13,716 bases of DNA, from contig JAFKLV010000259.1 in the NCBI GenBank assembly GCA_017304125.1, forward strand, positions 1-13,716. The letters are read 5' to 3'. Numbering within the stretch: the first letter of the stretch is position 1; each line of letters opens with the position of its first letter. The notes beneath the pieces were generated by a model. It did no database searches, was not told the DNA's origin, and saw nothing but the letters and a program-made list of their open reading frames with translations. Both the position numbers and the translations under genes were made by a program. Source of the DNA: Sphingomonadales bacterium (lineage in GTDB: Bacteria; Pseudomonadota; Alphaproteobacteria; Sphingomonadales; Sphingomonadaceae). Shown here piece after piece: positions 1 through 6,288 of the stretch.

Positions 1-1144
1 GCGCTGCGCCGCCGCCTTCCTCGCCACCTTGTTCGAGGCACCGCGCGAGCAATGGTTTCCGATCCTCGTGGTGGTCGACGAGGCGCAGCTGTTCGCGCCG
101 GCCGCGGCGGGCGAAGTCGGCGAGGAAGCGCGCCGCGCCTCGCTCGGCGCGATGACCAATTTGATGTGCCGTGGGCGCAAGCGCGGGCTGGCCGGGGTGA
201 TCGCCACCCAGCGGCTGGCCAAGCCCGCCAAGAATGTCGCGGCAGAGACGTCCAACTTCCTGATGGGGCGGACCTTCCTCGATATCGACATGGCCCGCGC
301 GGCCGATCTGCTGGGGATGGAGCGCAAGCAGGCCGATCAGATCCGCGATCTGACGCGCGGCGAGTTTCTCGCGCTCGGCCCGGCGATCTCGCGCCGCCCG
401 ATCAGCGTCAGGATCGGCAGCGTCGCGACCAGCGCGCGCAATGTCAGCCCCAAGCTGATGCCGCTGCCGACCGGCGACGCCGACGGCTTACGCGAACGGC
501 TGTTCACCGTCGACGCGCAGGAAACGCTCGCGCTGACGATGCAGGTTCCGGCGGTGCCGCCGATGGCAGCGCTGATGCAGAATGCGGCATCGGCCCCGGC
601 GCCGCTCGCCGTGCCCGACATGCCCGAACTCGACGAGGACGAGCAGGCCGCGGTGCGTAGCGCGGTGCTGGCGGAGATGGCGGCAGAGGATGCGCGCGTC
701 CCGCTGCCGCAATTGTATCAGGACTATCAAGTGCGCTGCCGCATGCGCGGGGTCGCGGCGAACGAGACGCTTGATGCCTTCCGCCGCCAGTTCGCCATGG
801 CGCGGGCGGGGCTGAGCCCCGACGAGGATTGGGACGACGTGGTCGCGCTGGGCGAAACGCTGCCGGAGGATATGCTCGCCCCCTTCCTCGGCGTGGCGCG
901 CGCCGCGCGGGCGGAAGAAGAATGCCCCGACAATGAGATGCTCGCGCTGCTCTATCAGACCGCGTCGCCGAGCCGGGCGCGGCGGATGCTCGAATTCATC
1001 GAGGAAAAGGGGCTGATCGTGGTGCGCGTCGATCTGACCGGCAAACGCTCGATCAGCTTCCCGCATTTCGGCTGGACTACCCTGCCCGCGATCCCCGAAC
1101 AGCCCAAGCCGCATATCGCAAAGCGCAGCAGCGGCCGGCGCTAG
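1..1144 (+). CDS. HerA/DUF87-type ATP-binding protein, 5' end outside the window
   Basis: The reading frame is open from base 2, so the N-terminus with the Walker A motif lies to the left. About 380 residues are visible. A Walker B strand reads ILVVVDEAQ, with the Asp-Glu pair near visible residues 26-27. It is followed by CRGRKRGLAG and then ATQRL near 68-72, the sensor-type Thr-Gln seen after Walker B in HerA/FtsK-like hexameric ATPases. The later half is less conserved. It has an acidic stretch (ELDEDEQ) and, close to the C-terminus, a segment SRARRMLEFIEEKGLIVVR followed by a short beta-like stretch, which resembles a winged helix. HerA-type proteins are DNA-translocating ATPases, often paired with the nuclease NurA; no NurA-like gene is visible here. 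Family assignment is fairly secure, but the specific role is unknown. A TTG at 29 is an internal codon rather than a credible start. Confidence 0.8.
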   Translation, partial: RCAAAFLATLFEAPREQWFPILVVVDEAQLFAPAAAGEVGEEARRASLGAMTNLMCRGRKRGLAGVIATQRLAKPAKNVAAETSNFLMGRTFLDIDMARAADLLGMERKQADQIRDLTRGEFLALGPAISRRPISVRIGSVATSARNVSPKLMPLPTGDADGLRERLFTVDAQETLALTMQVPAVPPMAALMQNAASAPAPLAVPDMPELDEDEQAAVRSAVLAEMAAEDARVPLPQLYQDYQVRCRMRGVAANETLDAFRRQFAMARAGLSPDEDWDDVVALGETLPEDMLAPFLGVARAARAEEECPDNEMLALLYQTASPSRARRMLEFIEEKGLIVVRVDLTGKRSISFPHFGWTTLPAIPEQPKPHIAKRSSGRR

Positions 1145-1182
1145 CCGGAACCGGCCTGCCGTAAATCGGTGTAAATTCCGGT

Positions 1183-1201
1183 TTGCCGCCGTTTCCGGCA
1201 A
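1183..1201 (+). terminator. Weak hairpin after the ATPase gene
   Basis: TTGCCG (1183-1188) and CGGCAA (1196-1201) form a 6-bp stem with a 7-nt loop, about 40 nt after the ATPase stop. No T-run follows, so it is at best a weak terminator. The rest of 1145-1352 holds no gene I can support. A TACATAT stretch near 1216-1222 could be a -10 box for the pirin operon, but I see no convincing -35. Confidence 0.25.
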
Positions 1202-1308
1202 TACCCTTGTGTAACTACATATCCTCGCAGCTCGGGAGATGTCTTCACGAACGCCGTTCGCCGAACGCGCGTCGCGGCTTCGGAAATATCAATCCCACCG
1301 AGTTCGCC

Positions 1309-1326
1309 GCCCGGCTTCTTCCGGGC
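1309..1326 (+). other. Hairpin just upstream of the pirin start
   Basis: GCCCGG (1309-1314) and CCGGGC (1321-1326) pair perfectly around the loop CTTCTT. The stem ends 11 nt before an in-frame ATG at 1338 and 26 nt before the preferred start at 1353. If transcribed it would lie in the leader of the pirin mRNA. A role in translation control or as a short attenuator is only a possibility. Confidence 0.3.
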
Positions 1327-1352
1327 CGTCGTGCGCAATGAAAGTGAGATCG

Positions 1353-2417
1353 ATGAGTAGCATTGTAATTCGCAGCGAAGCCCTGACGATGCCGTGGAGC
1401 GGCATCGATCCATTTCTGTTCTGCGCGCATCATGTCGACAATTATCCCGCCGCCACCGCCCAGCAGGGGGTCGCCACCGATCGGCTGGCCGGGCGAACGA
1501 TCGGCAACGATTTCAGCCGGAAAGACGGGTTCAGCATGTATTACGGCACCGGAGTGCCCGGCTTCCCGGCGCATCCGCGTCGCGGCTTCGAGGCGGTGAC
1601 GATCGTTTCGTCCGGGCTGGTCGATCATTCGGACTCGCTCGGCGCCACCGCGCGTTATGGCGACGGCGACGTGCAATGGCTCACCGCCGGCAAGGGGGTG
1701 ATGCATGCGGAAATGTTCCCGCTGCGTGATCCGAACGCGCCCAATCCCTTTCATCTGTTTCAGATCTGGCTCAACCTACCGGCGCGGCGAAAGATGGTCG
1801 ATCCCGCCTTCGTCATGCTGTGGGGGCCGGAGATCCCGGTCTATCGTCATGAGAACCCGGCCGGCGCGGTCGCGCAGGTGAAGGTGATCGCCGGCGCTTA
1901 CGCACCGCGCGAGGGCAATAGCACGACGATCAACCCCCTGCCCGCGGCGCCGGATTCGGTCGCGTCCGATCCCGCGGCCGAACTGGCGATCTGGCAGATC
2001 ACGCTCGAACCGGGCGCGACGCTGACGCTGCCGCCGGCCGCCTGGTCGGGGAACCGGCGCGCGCTCTATTTCTACGCCGGCAGCAGCCTGTCGATCGCCG
2101 GGGAGGTACAGCCGGCATCGAGCATGATCGAGCTTGTCGCGCTGTCGCCCGCCGCGCTGGAGAATAATGGCGACGACACGGTCGAACTGATCCTGATGCA
2201 GGCGGTGCCGATCGACGAGCCGGTGGTCGCGCAGGGGCCGTTCGTGATGAACACCGCCGAGGAAATCGAGGTCGCCTATCGCGACTATCACAAGACGCGG
2301 TTCGGCGGCTGGCCGTGGAGCGAGCCGGGGCCGGTGCATGCCGCAGGGCAGCAGCGTTTCGCGAAATATCCCGGCAGTTCCGACGTGAGCACCCCGTTCG
2401 ATCGTCAGGAGGCGTGA
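1353..2417 (+). CDS. Pirin-family bicupin protein
   Basis: A 354-residue protein of the longer bacterial pirin type. Pirins are cytosolic or nuclear Fe-binding double cupins; some bacterial members act as quercetin dioxygenases and others are redox-linked regulators. Visible signatures are PGFPAHPRRGFEAVTIV (about 69-85), GDVQWLTAGKGVMHAEM (105-121), the FQIWLNLP strand (136-143) and the C-terminal block GPFVMNTAEEI ... FGGWPW (295-322). The metal ligands in characterised pirins are His-x-His plus His-x-Glu. Here H74, H118 and E120 are present, but the second His of the first pair is Arg76 (codon CGT, one base from CAT). I chose ATG 1353 because MSSIVIRS fits the family start and AAAGTGAG lies 4 nt upstream; ATG 1338 would add five residues. 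It is followed after 1 nt by the MDR gene, so the two are almost certainly co-transcribed. Confidence 0.9.
   Translation: MSSIVIRSEALTMPWSGIDPFLFCAHHVDNYPAATAQQGVATDRLAGRTIGNDFSRKDGFSMYYGTGVPGFPAHPRRGFEAVTIVSSGLVDHSDSLGATARYGDGDVQWLTAGKGVMHAEMFPLRDPNAPNPFHLFQIWLNLPARRKMVDPAFVMLWGPEIPVYRHENPAGAVAQVKVIAGAYAPREGNSTTINPLPAAPDSVASDPAAELAIWQITLEPGATLTLPPAAWSGNRRALYFYAGSSLSIAGEVQPASSMIELVALSPAALENNGDDTVELILMQAVPIDEPVVAQGPFVMNTAEEIEVAYRDYHKTRFGGWPWSEPGPVHAAGQQRFAKYPGSSDVSTPFDRQEA
2407..2412 (+). promoter_or_regulatory. Ribosome binding site of the MDR gene
   Basis: Perfect AGGAGG located inside the last codons of the pirin gene, 6 nt before ATG 2419. It fixes the MDR start and indicates translation from the same mRNA as the pirin. 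Confidence 0.85.
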
Positions 2418-2418
2418 T

Positions 2419-3315
2419 ATGCAGACGACCTTCCTGACCGCCAAAGACTATGGGCAGCCGAGCGTGCTCGAATATGTCACGGCGGACATGCCGCAACTGG
2501 CCCCCGGCATGGCGCGCATCGCGGTGAAGGCCGCCGGGGTGAACCCGCTCGACGCGCGGCGAATGACCGGCGAGGTACGTTTCACCCCCCTGCCCCTGCG
2601 CTTCGGCGGGGAATATGCCGGGACGATCGTCGATCTGCCTGCGGGCACCGACGGCTGGGCGATCGGCGATGCCGTTCTCGGGTCGGCGACCGGCGCGCAT
2701 GCCACGGTGATCGACGTGCCGATCGCCGATCTCGTGGCGCGACCGGCGACGCTGGACTGGGCCACCGCCGGCTCTTTGGCCGGCGCTGGGCAGACCGCGA
2801 TGACGATGCTCGACGAAGTGGGTGTGGTGAAGTCGCTGTTGATCCACGGCGCGTCGGGTGGGGTCGGCTCGATCACCGTGCAACTCGCGCGCGAACGCGG
2901 CATCGATGTCGTCGCGACCGCGTCGGAGGGCAATCAGGAATATCTGCGCGGGCTGGGCGCGACTCCGGTTCGCTACGGCCCCGGCCTGACCGAACGGATA
3001 GCACGCGTGCATCTCGGCCTGCTCGACGCCTCGATCGACATGATCGGCAATGAGGAATCGGTCCAGGCCTCGCTGGCGCGGGTCAAGCCCGACGGCGAAC
3101 TGATCGATATCAGCGCGCGGCCGCATTCCTCCGATCGGATCAGGTTCGCACAGGTCAAGCGCGATCCACGCAATCTGGCGCAGCTGGTGGCCGGGGTTGC
3201 GGCCGGGCGGTTGCAATGGACCGTCAGCGCGATGTTCCCGTTCGATCGCGCGGCCGATGCTTATACCGCGATGCTCGACGGCCATACGCGCGGCAAGAGC
3301 GTGCTGGTCTTCTAG
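2419..3315 (+). CDS. Zinc-independent MDR oxidoreductase (quinone oxidoreductase-like)
   Basis: A 298-residue medium-chain dehydrogenase/reductase. The N-terminal GroES-like domain carries KAAGVNPLDARRMTGE (about 37-52) and the FGGEYAGTIVD strand. The Rossmann domain has the nucleotide-binding signature HGASGGVGS (143-151). The Cys/His residues that bind zinc in alcohol dehydrogenases are absent, and the shape of the motif resembles NADPH:quinone oxidoreductases. The expected reaction is NADPH-dependent reduction of a quinone or an enone; the substrate cannot be told from sequence. The start is set by the AGGAGG 6 nt upstream. It is the second gene of the pirin operon and ends just before a large palindrome at 3323-3355. 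Confidence 0.9.
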   Translation: MQTTFLTAKDYGQPSVLEYVTADMPQLAPGMARIAVKAAGVNPLDARRMTGEVRFTPLPLRFGGEYAGTIVDLPAGTDGWAIGDAVLGSATGAHATVIDVPIADLVARPATLDWATAGSLAGAGQTAMTMLDEVGVVKSLLIHGASGGVGSITVQLARERGIDVVATASEGNQEYLRGLGATPVRYGPGLTERIARVHLGLLDASIDMIGNEESVQASLARVKPDGELIDISARPHSSDRIRFAQVKRDPRNLAQLVAGVAAGRLQWTVSAMFPFDRAADAYTAMLDGHTRGKSVLVF

Positions 3316-3322
3316 GCGGGCC

Positions 3323-3355
3323 CCCGTCACCCCGGCCCTGTGCCGGGGTGACGGG
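3323..3355. terminator. Perfect 14-bp palindrome, REP-like, between convergent genes
   Basis: CCCGTCACCCCGGC (3323-3336) and its exact reverse complement (3342-3355) enclose the 5-nt loop CCTGT. It lies between the MDR stop (3315) and the stop of the SRPBCC gene on the other strand (3366), so it would form a hairpin in both transcripts. No T-run is present. The core resembles the repeats at 9841-9924 and 13042-13144, which suggests one copy of a dispersed chromosomal repeat reused as a bidirectional transcript end. Confidence 0.7.
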
Positions 3356-3365
3356 CGCGGTCGCC

Positions 3366-3956
3366 CTACGGCTTGCTATGCGCTTCGATGAACGTCTTCA
3401 AATGCTTGGCCATAACCCACTGGCTCCCGAGGAATGCCGCCAGCCCGGCAATTTCGGGCTTGCTTGCCTCCTTCATAAACCGCTCGTCGATCGTCGCCTC
3501 AACCTTGCGCTTGTAGAGCGTCGAGGCCGGCCCGAGTTCGGCGAAGGTGTACGTGATCCGGACATAGACCGGCGTCTTCGCGAAATTGTCCCGGCCTGAA
3601 ATGACGAAGCGCTTTCGCTGCGGGTCATAGTCCTCGACCGTCCATTCATTGGTCCAGTCCTCCAGCCCCGGCGCCGGGCTGGCGATCGTTTCGCGAAACC
3701 TGACCCCCTTTGCGATCCTGAGCCCGGCGGGATCGATCTTTTTGGTGACCCCGAGATTGATCTCCGGCCAGCGATTGACGTCGGTCAATATGTCGAAGGC
3801 GACCTGCGCGGGGCGATCGATGACGATCCGAGCAAAGCCGCCGGTCGAATAAAAACGTGCAGGCTCGGCTTGCGTGGCCAATTTCGCGGAATCGGCAAAG
3901 GAAGACGTCGACACCAGTGAAGATGATAAGATCACCGCCGCCAGAAAAGACTTCAA
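3366..3956 (-). CDS. Exported SRPBCC-fold protein
   Basis: A 196-residue protein. The N-terminus, MKSFLAAVILSSSLVSTSSF then ADSA, looks like a Sec signal peptide with cleavage near residue 21-24. The mature part matches the SRPBCC (START/Bet v1-like) ligand-binding fold: IVIDRPAQVAFDILTDVNRW near 44-63 is the typical opening strand and helix, followed by beta strands (RFRETIASP, NEWTVEDYD, RFVISGRDN, YVRITYTF) and a long C-terminal helix ending KHLKTFIEAHS. Such proteins bind hydrophobic ligands or assist polyketide or coenzyme chemistry; export to the periplasm is less usual, and the ligand is unknown. The start is TTG (3954-3956), supported by AAGGAG 8 nt upstream. It diverges from the LysR gene, which makes co-regulation possible. 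Confidence 0.8.
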   Translation of the reverse strand: MKSFLAAVILSSSLVSTSSFADSAKLATQAEPARFYSTGGFARIVIDRPAQVAFDILTDVNRWPEINLGVTKKIDPAGLRIAKGVRFRETIASPAPGLEDWTNEWTVEDYDPQRKRFVISGRDNFAKTPVYVRITYTFAELGPASTLYKRKVEATIDERFMKEASKPEIAGLAAFLGSQWVMAKHLKTFIEAHSKP

Positions 3957-3964
3957 CGAGCAAA

Positions 3965-3970
3965 CTCCTT
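3965..3970 (-). promoter_or_regulatory. Ribosome binding site deciding a TTG start
   Basis: CTCCTT on the + strand reads AAGGAG on the - strand, 8 nt before the TTG at 3954-3956. There is no ATG or GTG nearby in frame, and the signal peptide begins right after this codon, so the TTG start is well supported. Confidence 0.75.
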
Positions 3971-4006
3971 TTAAGAAAATATCGACGGATTATCGCCGGT
4001 TATAAT

Positions 4007-4035
4007 TTCATATCCCCACCTCATGGGTCGATCAA
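4007..4035 (-). promoter_or_regulatory. Candidate promoter of the SRPBCC gene
   Basis: On the - strand, TTGATC (4030-4035) and TATGAA (4007-4012) are separated by exactly 17 nt, a sigma70-like layout. Initiation would fall near 4000, giving a leader of about 45 nt to the TTG start. The -35 hexamer lies inside the 14-nt element shared with the yeiH upstream region, so a bound regulator would be expected to block or modulate it. The assignment is by eye from two short hexamers. Confidence 0.35.
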
Positions 4036-4042
4036 ATCATAT
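4029..4042. promoter_or_regulatory. Shared 14-nt element, copy 1 (LysR/SRPBCC divergent gap)
   Basis: Read on the - strand this is ATATGATTTGATCG. It matches 5171-5184 (ATACGATTTGATCG, + strand) at 13 of 14 positions. It lies in the divergent gap in front of the LysR gene, where LysR regulators commonly bind for autoregulation. The remainder of 3957-4155 contains no gene; a TATAAT at 4001-4006 on the + strand could be a -10 for the regulator, but its -35 is poor. Confidence 0.4.
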
Positions 4043-4155
4043 GGGAGCGCTTGCGCATTATTTACAATTCATTGGGATGCGCCTCGCATCGGGCATATAT
4101 CTGTACCGCCCGATTTTCCGCGCCTCACGTGCCAGCCATGCTACATCCACACACG

Positions 4156-5052
4156 ATGACGCTCGAACAGCTTCGGATCTTCGTCGGCGTGGCCGAACGC
4201 CAGCATGTCACCCGTGCGGCTGAGGCGCTCAACGTCACCCAGTCTGCGGCGAGCGGCGCGATTGCGGCGCTGGAGGCGCGGCACGGCGTCAAATTGTTCG
4301 ATCGCGTCGGGCGACGCATCGAGTTGACCGACGCCGGCCGCATGTTCCTCGAGGAAGCGCGCGCCCTGCTGGCACATGCGGCAAGCGCCGAACTGGCGCT
4401 GGCGGAATATACCGGGCTGAAGCGCGGCACGTTGCGGCTGATCGCCAGCCAGACGATCGCGGGTTACTGGCTGCCCGAGCGACTGGCCGCCTTCCACCGC
4501 CGCTATCCGCAGATCGAACTGACGGTCGCGATCGACAATACCGAGGGCGCCGCGCGCATCGTGCTGGAAGGTGACGCGGAACTCGGCTTCATCGAGGGCA
4601 AGGTCGACGAGCCCGCACTCGCGCACCGCGAGGTCGGCACCGACCGGATGTTGCTCGTCGGTCCGGCGCCGGCCGATGCGGAAACGGTGAGCAACGACTG
4701 GCTGCGCGCCGCGCCGTGGATCATGCGCGAGCGCGGCTCAGGCACGCGATCGACCTTCGAGGACGCGATCCAGGCGCGCGGGGTCGATCCGCGCGCACTC
4801 AATATCGTGCTGACCTTGCCGTCGAACGAGGCAGTGCTTGCCGCGGTGCGCGCCGGGGTCGGCTATGCTGCGCTATCGCAACTGGTCGTCGAACCAGCGC
4901 TGAGCGCGCGGATCTTGGCGGAGCTGCCGCTCGACCTTCCCGCGCGGCCGTTTTTCGCGATCCGGCAGAAAGAGCGCTACCGCAGCAAGGCCGCAGAAGC
5001 ATTACTCGAGATCATCAACGCCTATGAAGCGCCGTCCAATTGGGTGATCTGA
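4156..5052 (+). CDS. LysR-type transcriptional regulator, CysL/YeiE-like
   Basis: A 298-residue protein with an N-terminal winged HTH, MTLEQLRIFVGVAERQHVTR then AAEALNVTQSAASGAIAALE (1-40), and the wing segment KLFDRVGRRIELTDAG (46-61), typical of LysR proteins. The effector-binding domain begins about residue 90 with LRLIASQTIAGYWLPERLAA and contains IDNTEGAARIVLEGDAELGF, a pattern I associate with the CysL/YeiE branch. That branch is linked to sulfite/sulfur control in Bacillus and enterobacteria. In E. coli, yeiE sits beside yeiH, and here too a YeiH gene follows 188 nt downstream. ATG 4156 is chosen because MTLEQLRIF is the usual family start; ATG 4138 would add MLHPHT. Neither has a clear ribosome site. 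The effector is inferred, not shown. Confidence 0.88.
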   Translation: MTLEQLRIFVGVAERQHVTRAAEALNVTQSAASGAIAALEARHGVKLFDRVGRRIELTDAGRMFLEEARALLAHAASAELALAEYTGLKRGTLRLIASQTIAGYWLPERLAAFHRRYPQIELTVAIDNTEGAARIVLEGDAELGFIEGKVDEPALAHREVGTDRMLLVGPAPADAETVSNDWLRAAPWIMRERGSGTRSTFEDAIQARGVDPRALNIVLTLPSNEAVLAAVRAGVGYAALSQLVVEPALSARILAELPLDLPARPFFAIRQKERYRSKAAEALLEIINAYEAPSNWVI

Positions 5053-5156
5053 TCGCTACAGGCGATTGGTACGATCATGGATCGCGCACTCGGCAACCTG
5101 GAAATACGCTCGACCCGCGCCGAGCGCGCTGTGGAACGGCCAAAGTCAATCTTTCT

Positions 5157-5195
5157 ATCAGATTAAAACTATACGATTTGATCGTTGGATTTGAT
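5157..5195. promoter_or_regulatory. Candidate operator cluster upstream of yeiH (shared element, copy 2)
   Basis: This A/T-rich patch in a G/C-rich background holds ATCAGAT (5157-5163) and ATTTGAT (5176-5182), an imperfect inverted repeat. It also holds GATTTGAT twice as a direct repeat (5175-5182 and 5188-5195, 13 nt apart), and ATACGATTTGATCG (5171-5184) that recurs inverted at 4029-4042. Placement 45-85 nt before the yeiH start suits a LysR binding site. The remaining sequence of 5053-5240 shows no gene. Confidence 0.45.
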
Positions 5196-5227
5196 TGATC
5201 TCGCGGCCCATTTCCGTCTCCAGCACA

Positions 5228-5233
5228 AGGAGG
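5228..5233 (+). promoter_or_regulatory. Ribosome binding site fixing the GTG start of yeiH
   Basis: Perfect AGGAGG, 7 nt before GTG 5241. Confidence 0.85.
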
Positions 5234-5240
5234 CGTTCCC

Positions 5241-6287
5241 GTGGTCGCGCAGCATCAATTTCCCTCGGCGATACGGACGGCCATCGCGTTGATCCCGGGC
5301 GTCGCGCTGTGCGGTGCGGTGACCTTCGTCGCGTTCGCGCTGGAACGCGGCGAGCAGGCGCTGTTCGGCCGGGCGTGGCTGGAGGCGCTGGTGCTGGCGA
5401 TCCTGCTCGGCACGATCATCCGCACGAGCTGGGCGCCGGGTCGCCGCTGGTTTCCCGGCATTTCGTTCAGCGCGAAGTTTCTGCTCGAACTCGCAGTGGT
5501 GCTGCTCGGCGCCTCGGTCAGCGCGGCGACGATCCTTGCCGCCGGGCCGTGGCTGCTGCTCGGCATCGCCGGGGTGGTGATCGTCGCGATCGGCGCGAGC
5601 TTCCTGCTCGGCCGGCTGTTGCGCCTGCCGACGCGCATGGCGCTGCTGGTGGCGTGTGGCAATTCGATCTGCGGCAATTCCGCGATCGCGGCCGTTGCCC
5701 CGGTGATCGGCGCGGACGGCGACGATGTCGCGGCATCGATCGGCTTTACCGCGGTGCTCGGCGTGATCGTCGTGCTCGCGCTGCCACTACTCGGCATCGC
5801 GCTGCACCTCGACGGGGTGCAATATGGCGCGCTGGCGGGCCTGACGGTTTACGCCGTGCCGCAGGTGATCGCCGCGGCGGCGCCGATCGGCCCGACCGCG
5901 GTGCAGATGGGCACGTTGGTCAAGCTGGTCCGCGTGCTGATGCTCGGGCCGGTCTGCCTGCTTCTCTCATTGCTCGCGCTGCGCGAGGAGAATGACGGCG
6001 CGGCCGGCGCCCGCCCGCGGCTGCATCAGCTGGTGCCGTGGTTCATCCTCGGCTTTCTCGCGCTGGTCGCGCTGCGCTCGTTCGATCTCGTCCCGCATGC
6101 CGCGCTGGCGCCGATGAGCCATGCCGCGACGATCCTCACCGTCGTATCGATGGCCGCGCTCGGGCTCGGCGTCGACGTGCGCACCGTGGCGTCTGCCGGC
6201 GGACGCGTCACCGCGACGGTGATCCTGTCGCTCCTCGTGCTTGGCGGGATCAGCCTCGCCTTCATCCACGTGCTGCGGATCGGCTGA
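5241..6287 (+). CDS. yeiH: YeiH-family membrane protein (putative sulfate exporter)
   Basis: A 348-residue polytopic inner-membrane protein, essentially the length of E. coli YeiH. About ten hydrophobic segments are visible, roughly at 14-33, 47-60, 80-100, 104-124, 132-156, 165-187, 195-213, 230-247, 264-278, 296-310 and 322-343. The family signature ACGNSICGNSAIAAVAPVIG (138-157) is intact, and VPQVIAAA (206-213) and VKLVRVLMLGPV (227-238) are also conserved. The family (UPF0324/PSE) includes proteins proposed to export sulfate during sulfonate breakdown, such as TauZ/SuyZ; transport has rarely been shown directly. The GTG start is fixed by the AGGAGG at 5228-5233. The upstream regulator belongs to the type that neighbours yeiH elsewhere. 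The stop lies 1 nt from the stop of the convergent metallo-hydrolase gene, with no terminator between. Confidence 0.92.
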   Translation: MVAQHQFPSAIRTAIALIPGVALCGAVTFVAFALERGEQALFGRAWLEALVLAILLGTIIRTSWAPGRRWFPGISFSAKFLLELAVVLLGASVSAATILAAGPWLLLGIAGVVIVAIGASFLLGRLLRLPTRMALLVACGNSICGNSAIAAVAPVIGADGDDVAASIGFTAVLGVIVVLALPLLGIALHLDGVQYGALAGLTVYAVPQVIAAAAPIGPTAVQMGTLVKLVRVLMLGPVCLLLSLLALREENDGAAGARPRLHQLVPWFILGFLALVALRSFDLVPHAALAPMSHAATILTVVSMAALGLGVDVRTVASAGGRVTATVILSLLVLGGISLAFIHVLRIG

Positions 6288-6288
6288 G

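Noticed and set aside
1239..1352. Upstream in-frame extension of the pirin gene from a codon at 1239
   Set aside because: The added residues are Arg/Ser-rich with no resemblance to pirins, and the segment contains the hairpin at 1309-1326; it is more likely leader DNA.
1999..3330. 443-codon open frame on the - strand across the pirin and MDR genes
   Set aside because: It spans two well-supported + strand genes, has no motif and its composition is that of antisense GC-rich DNA.
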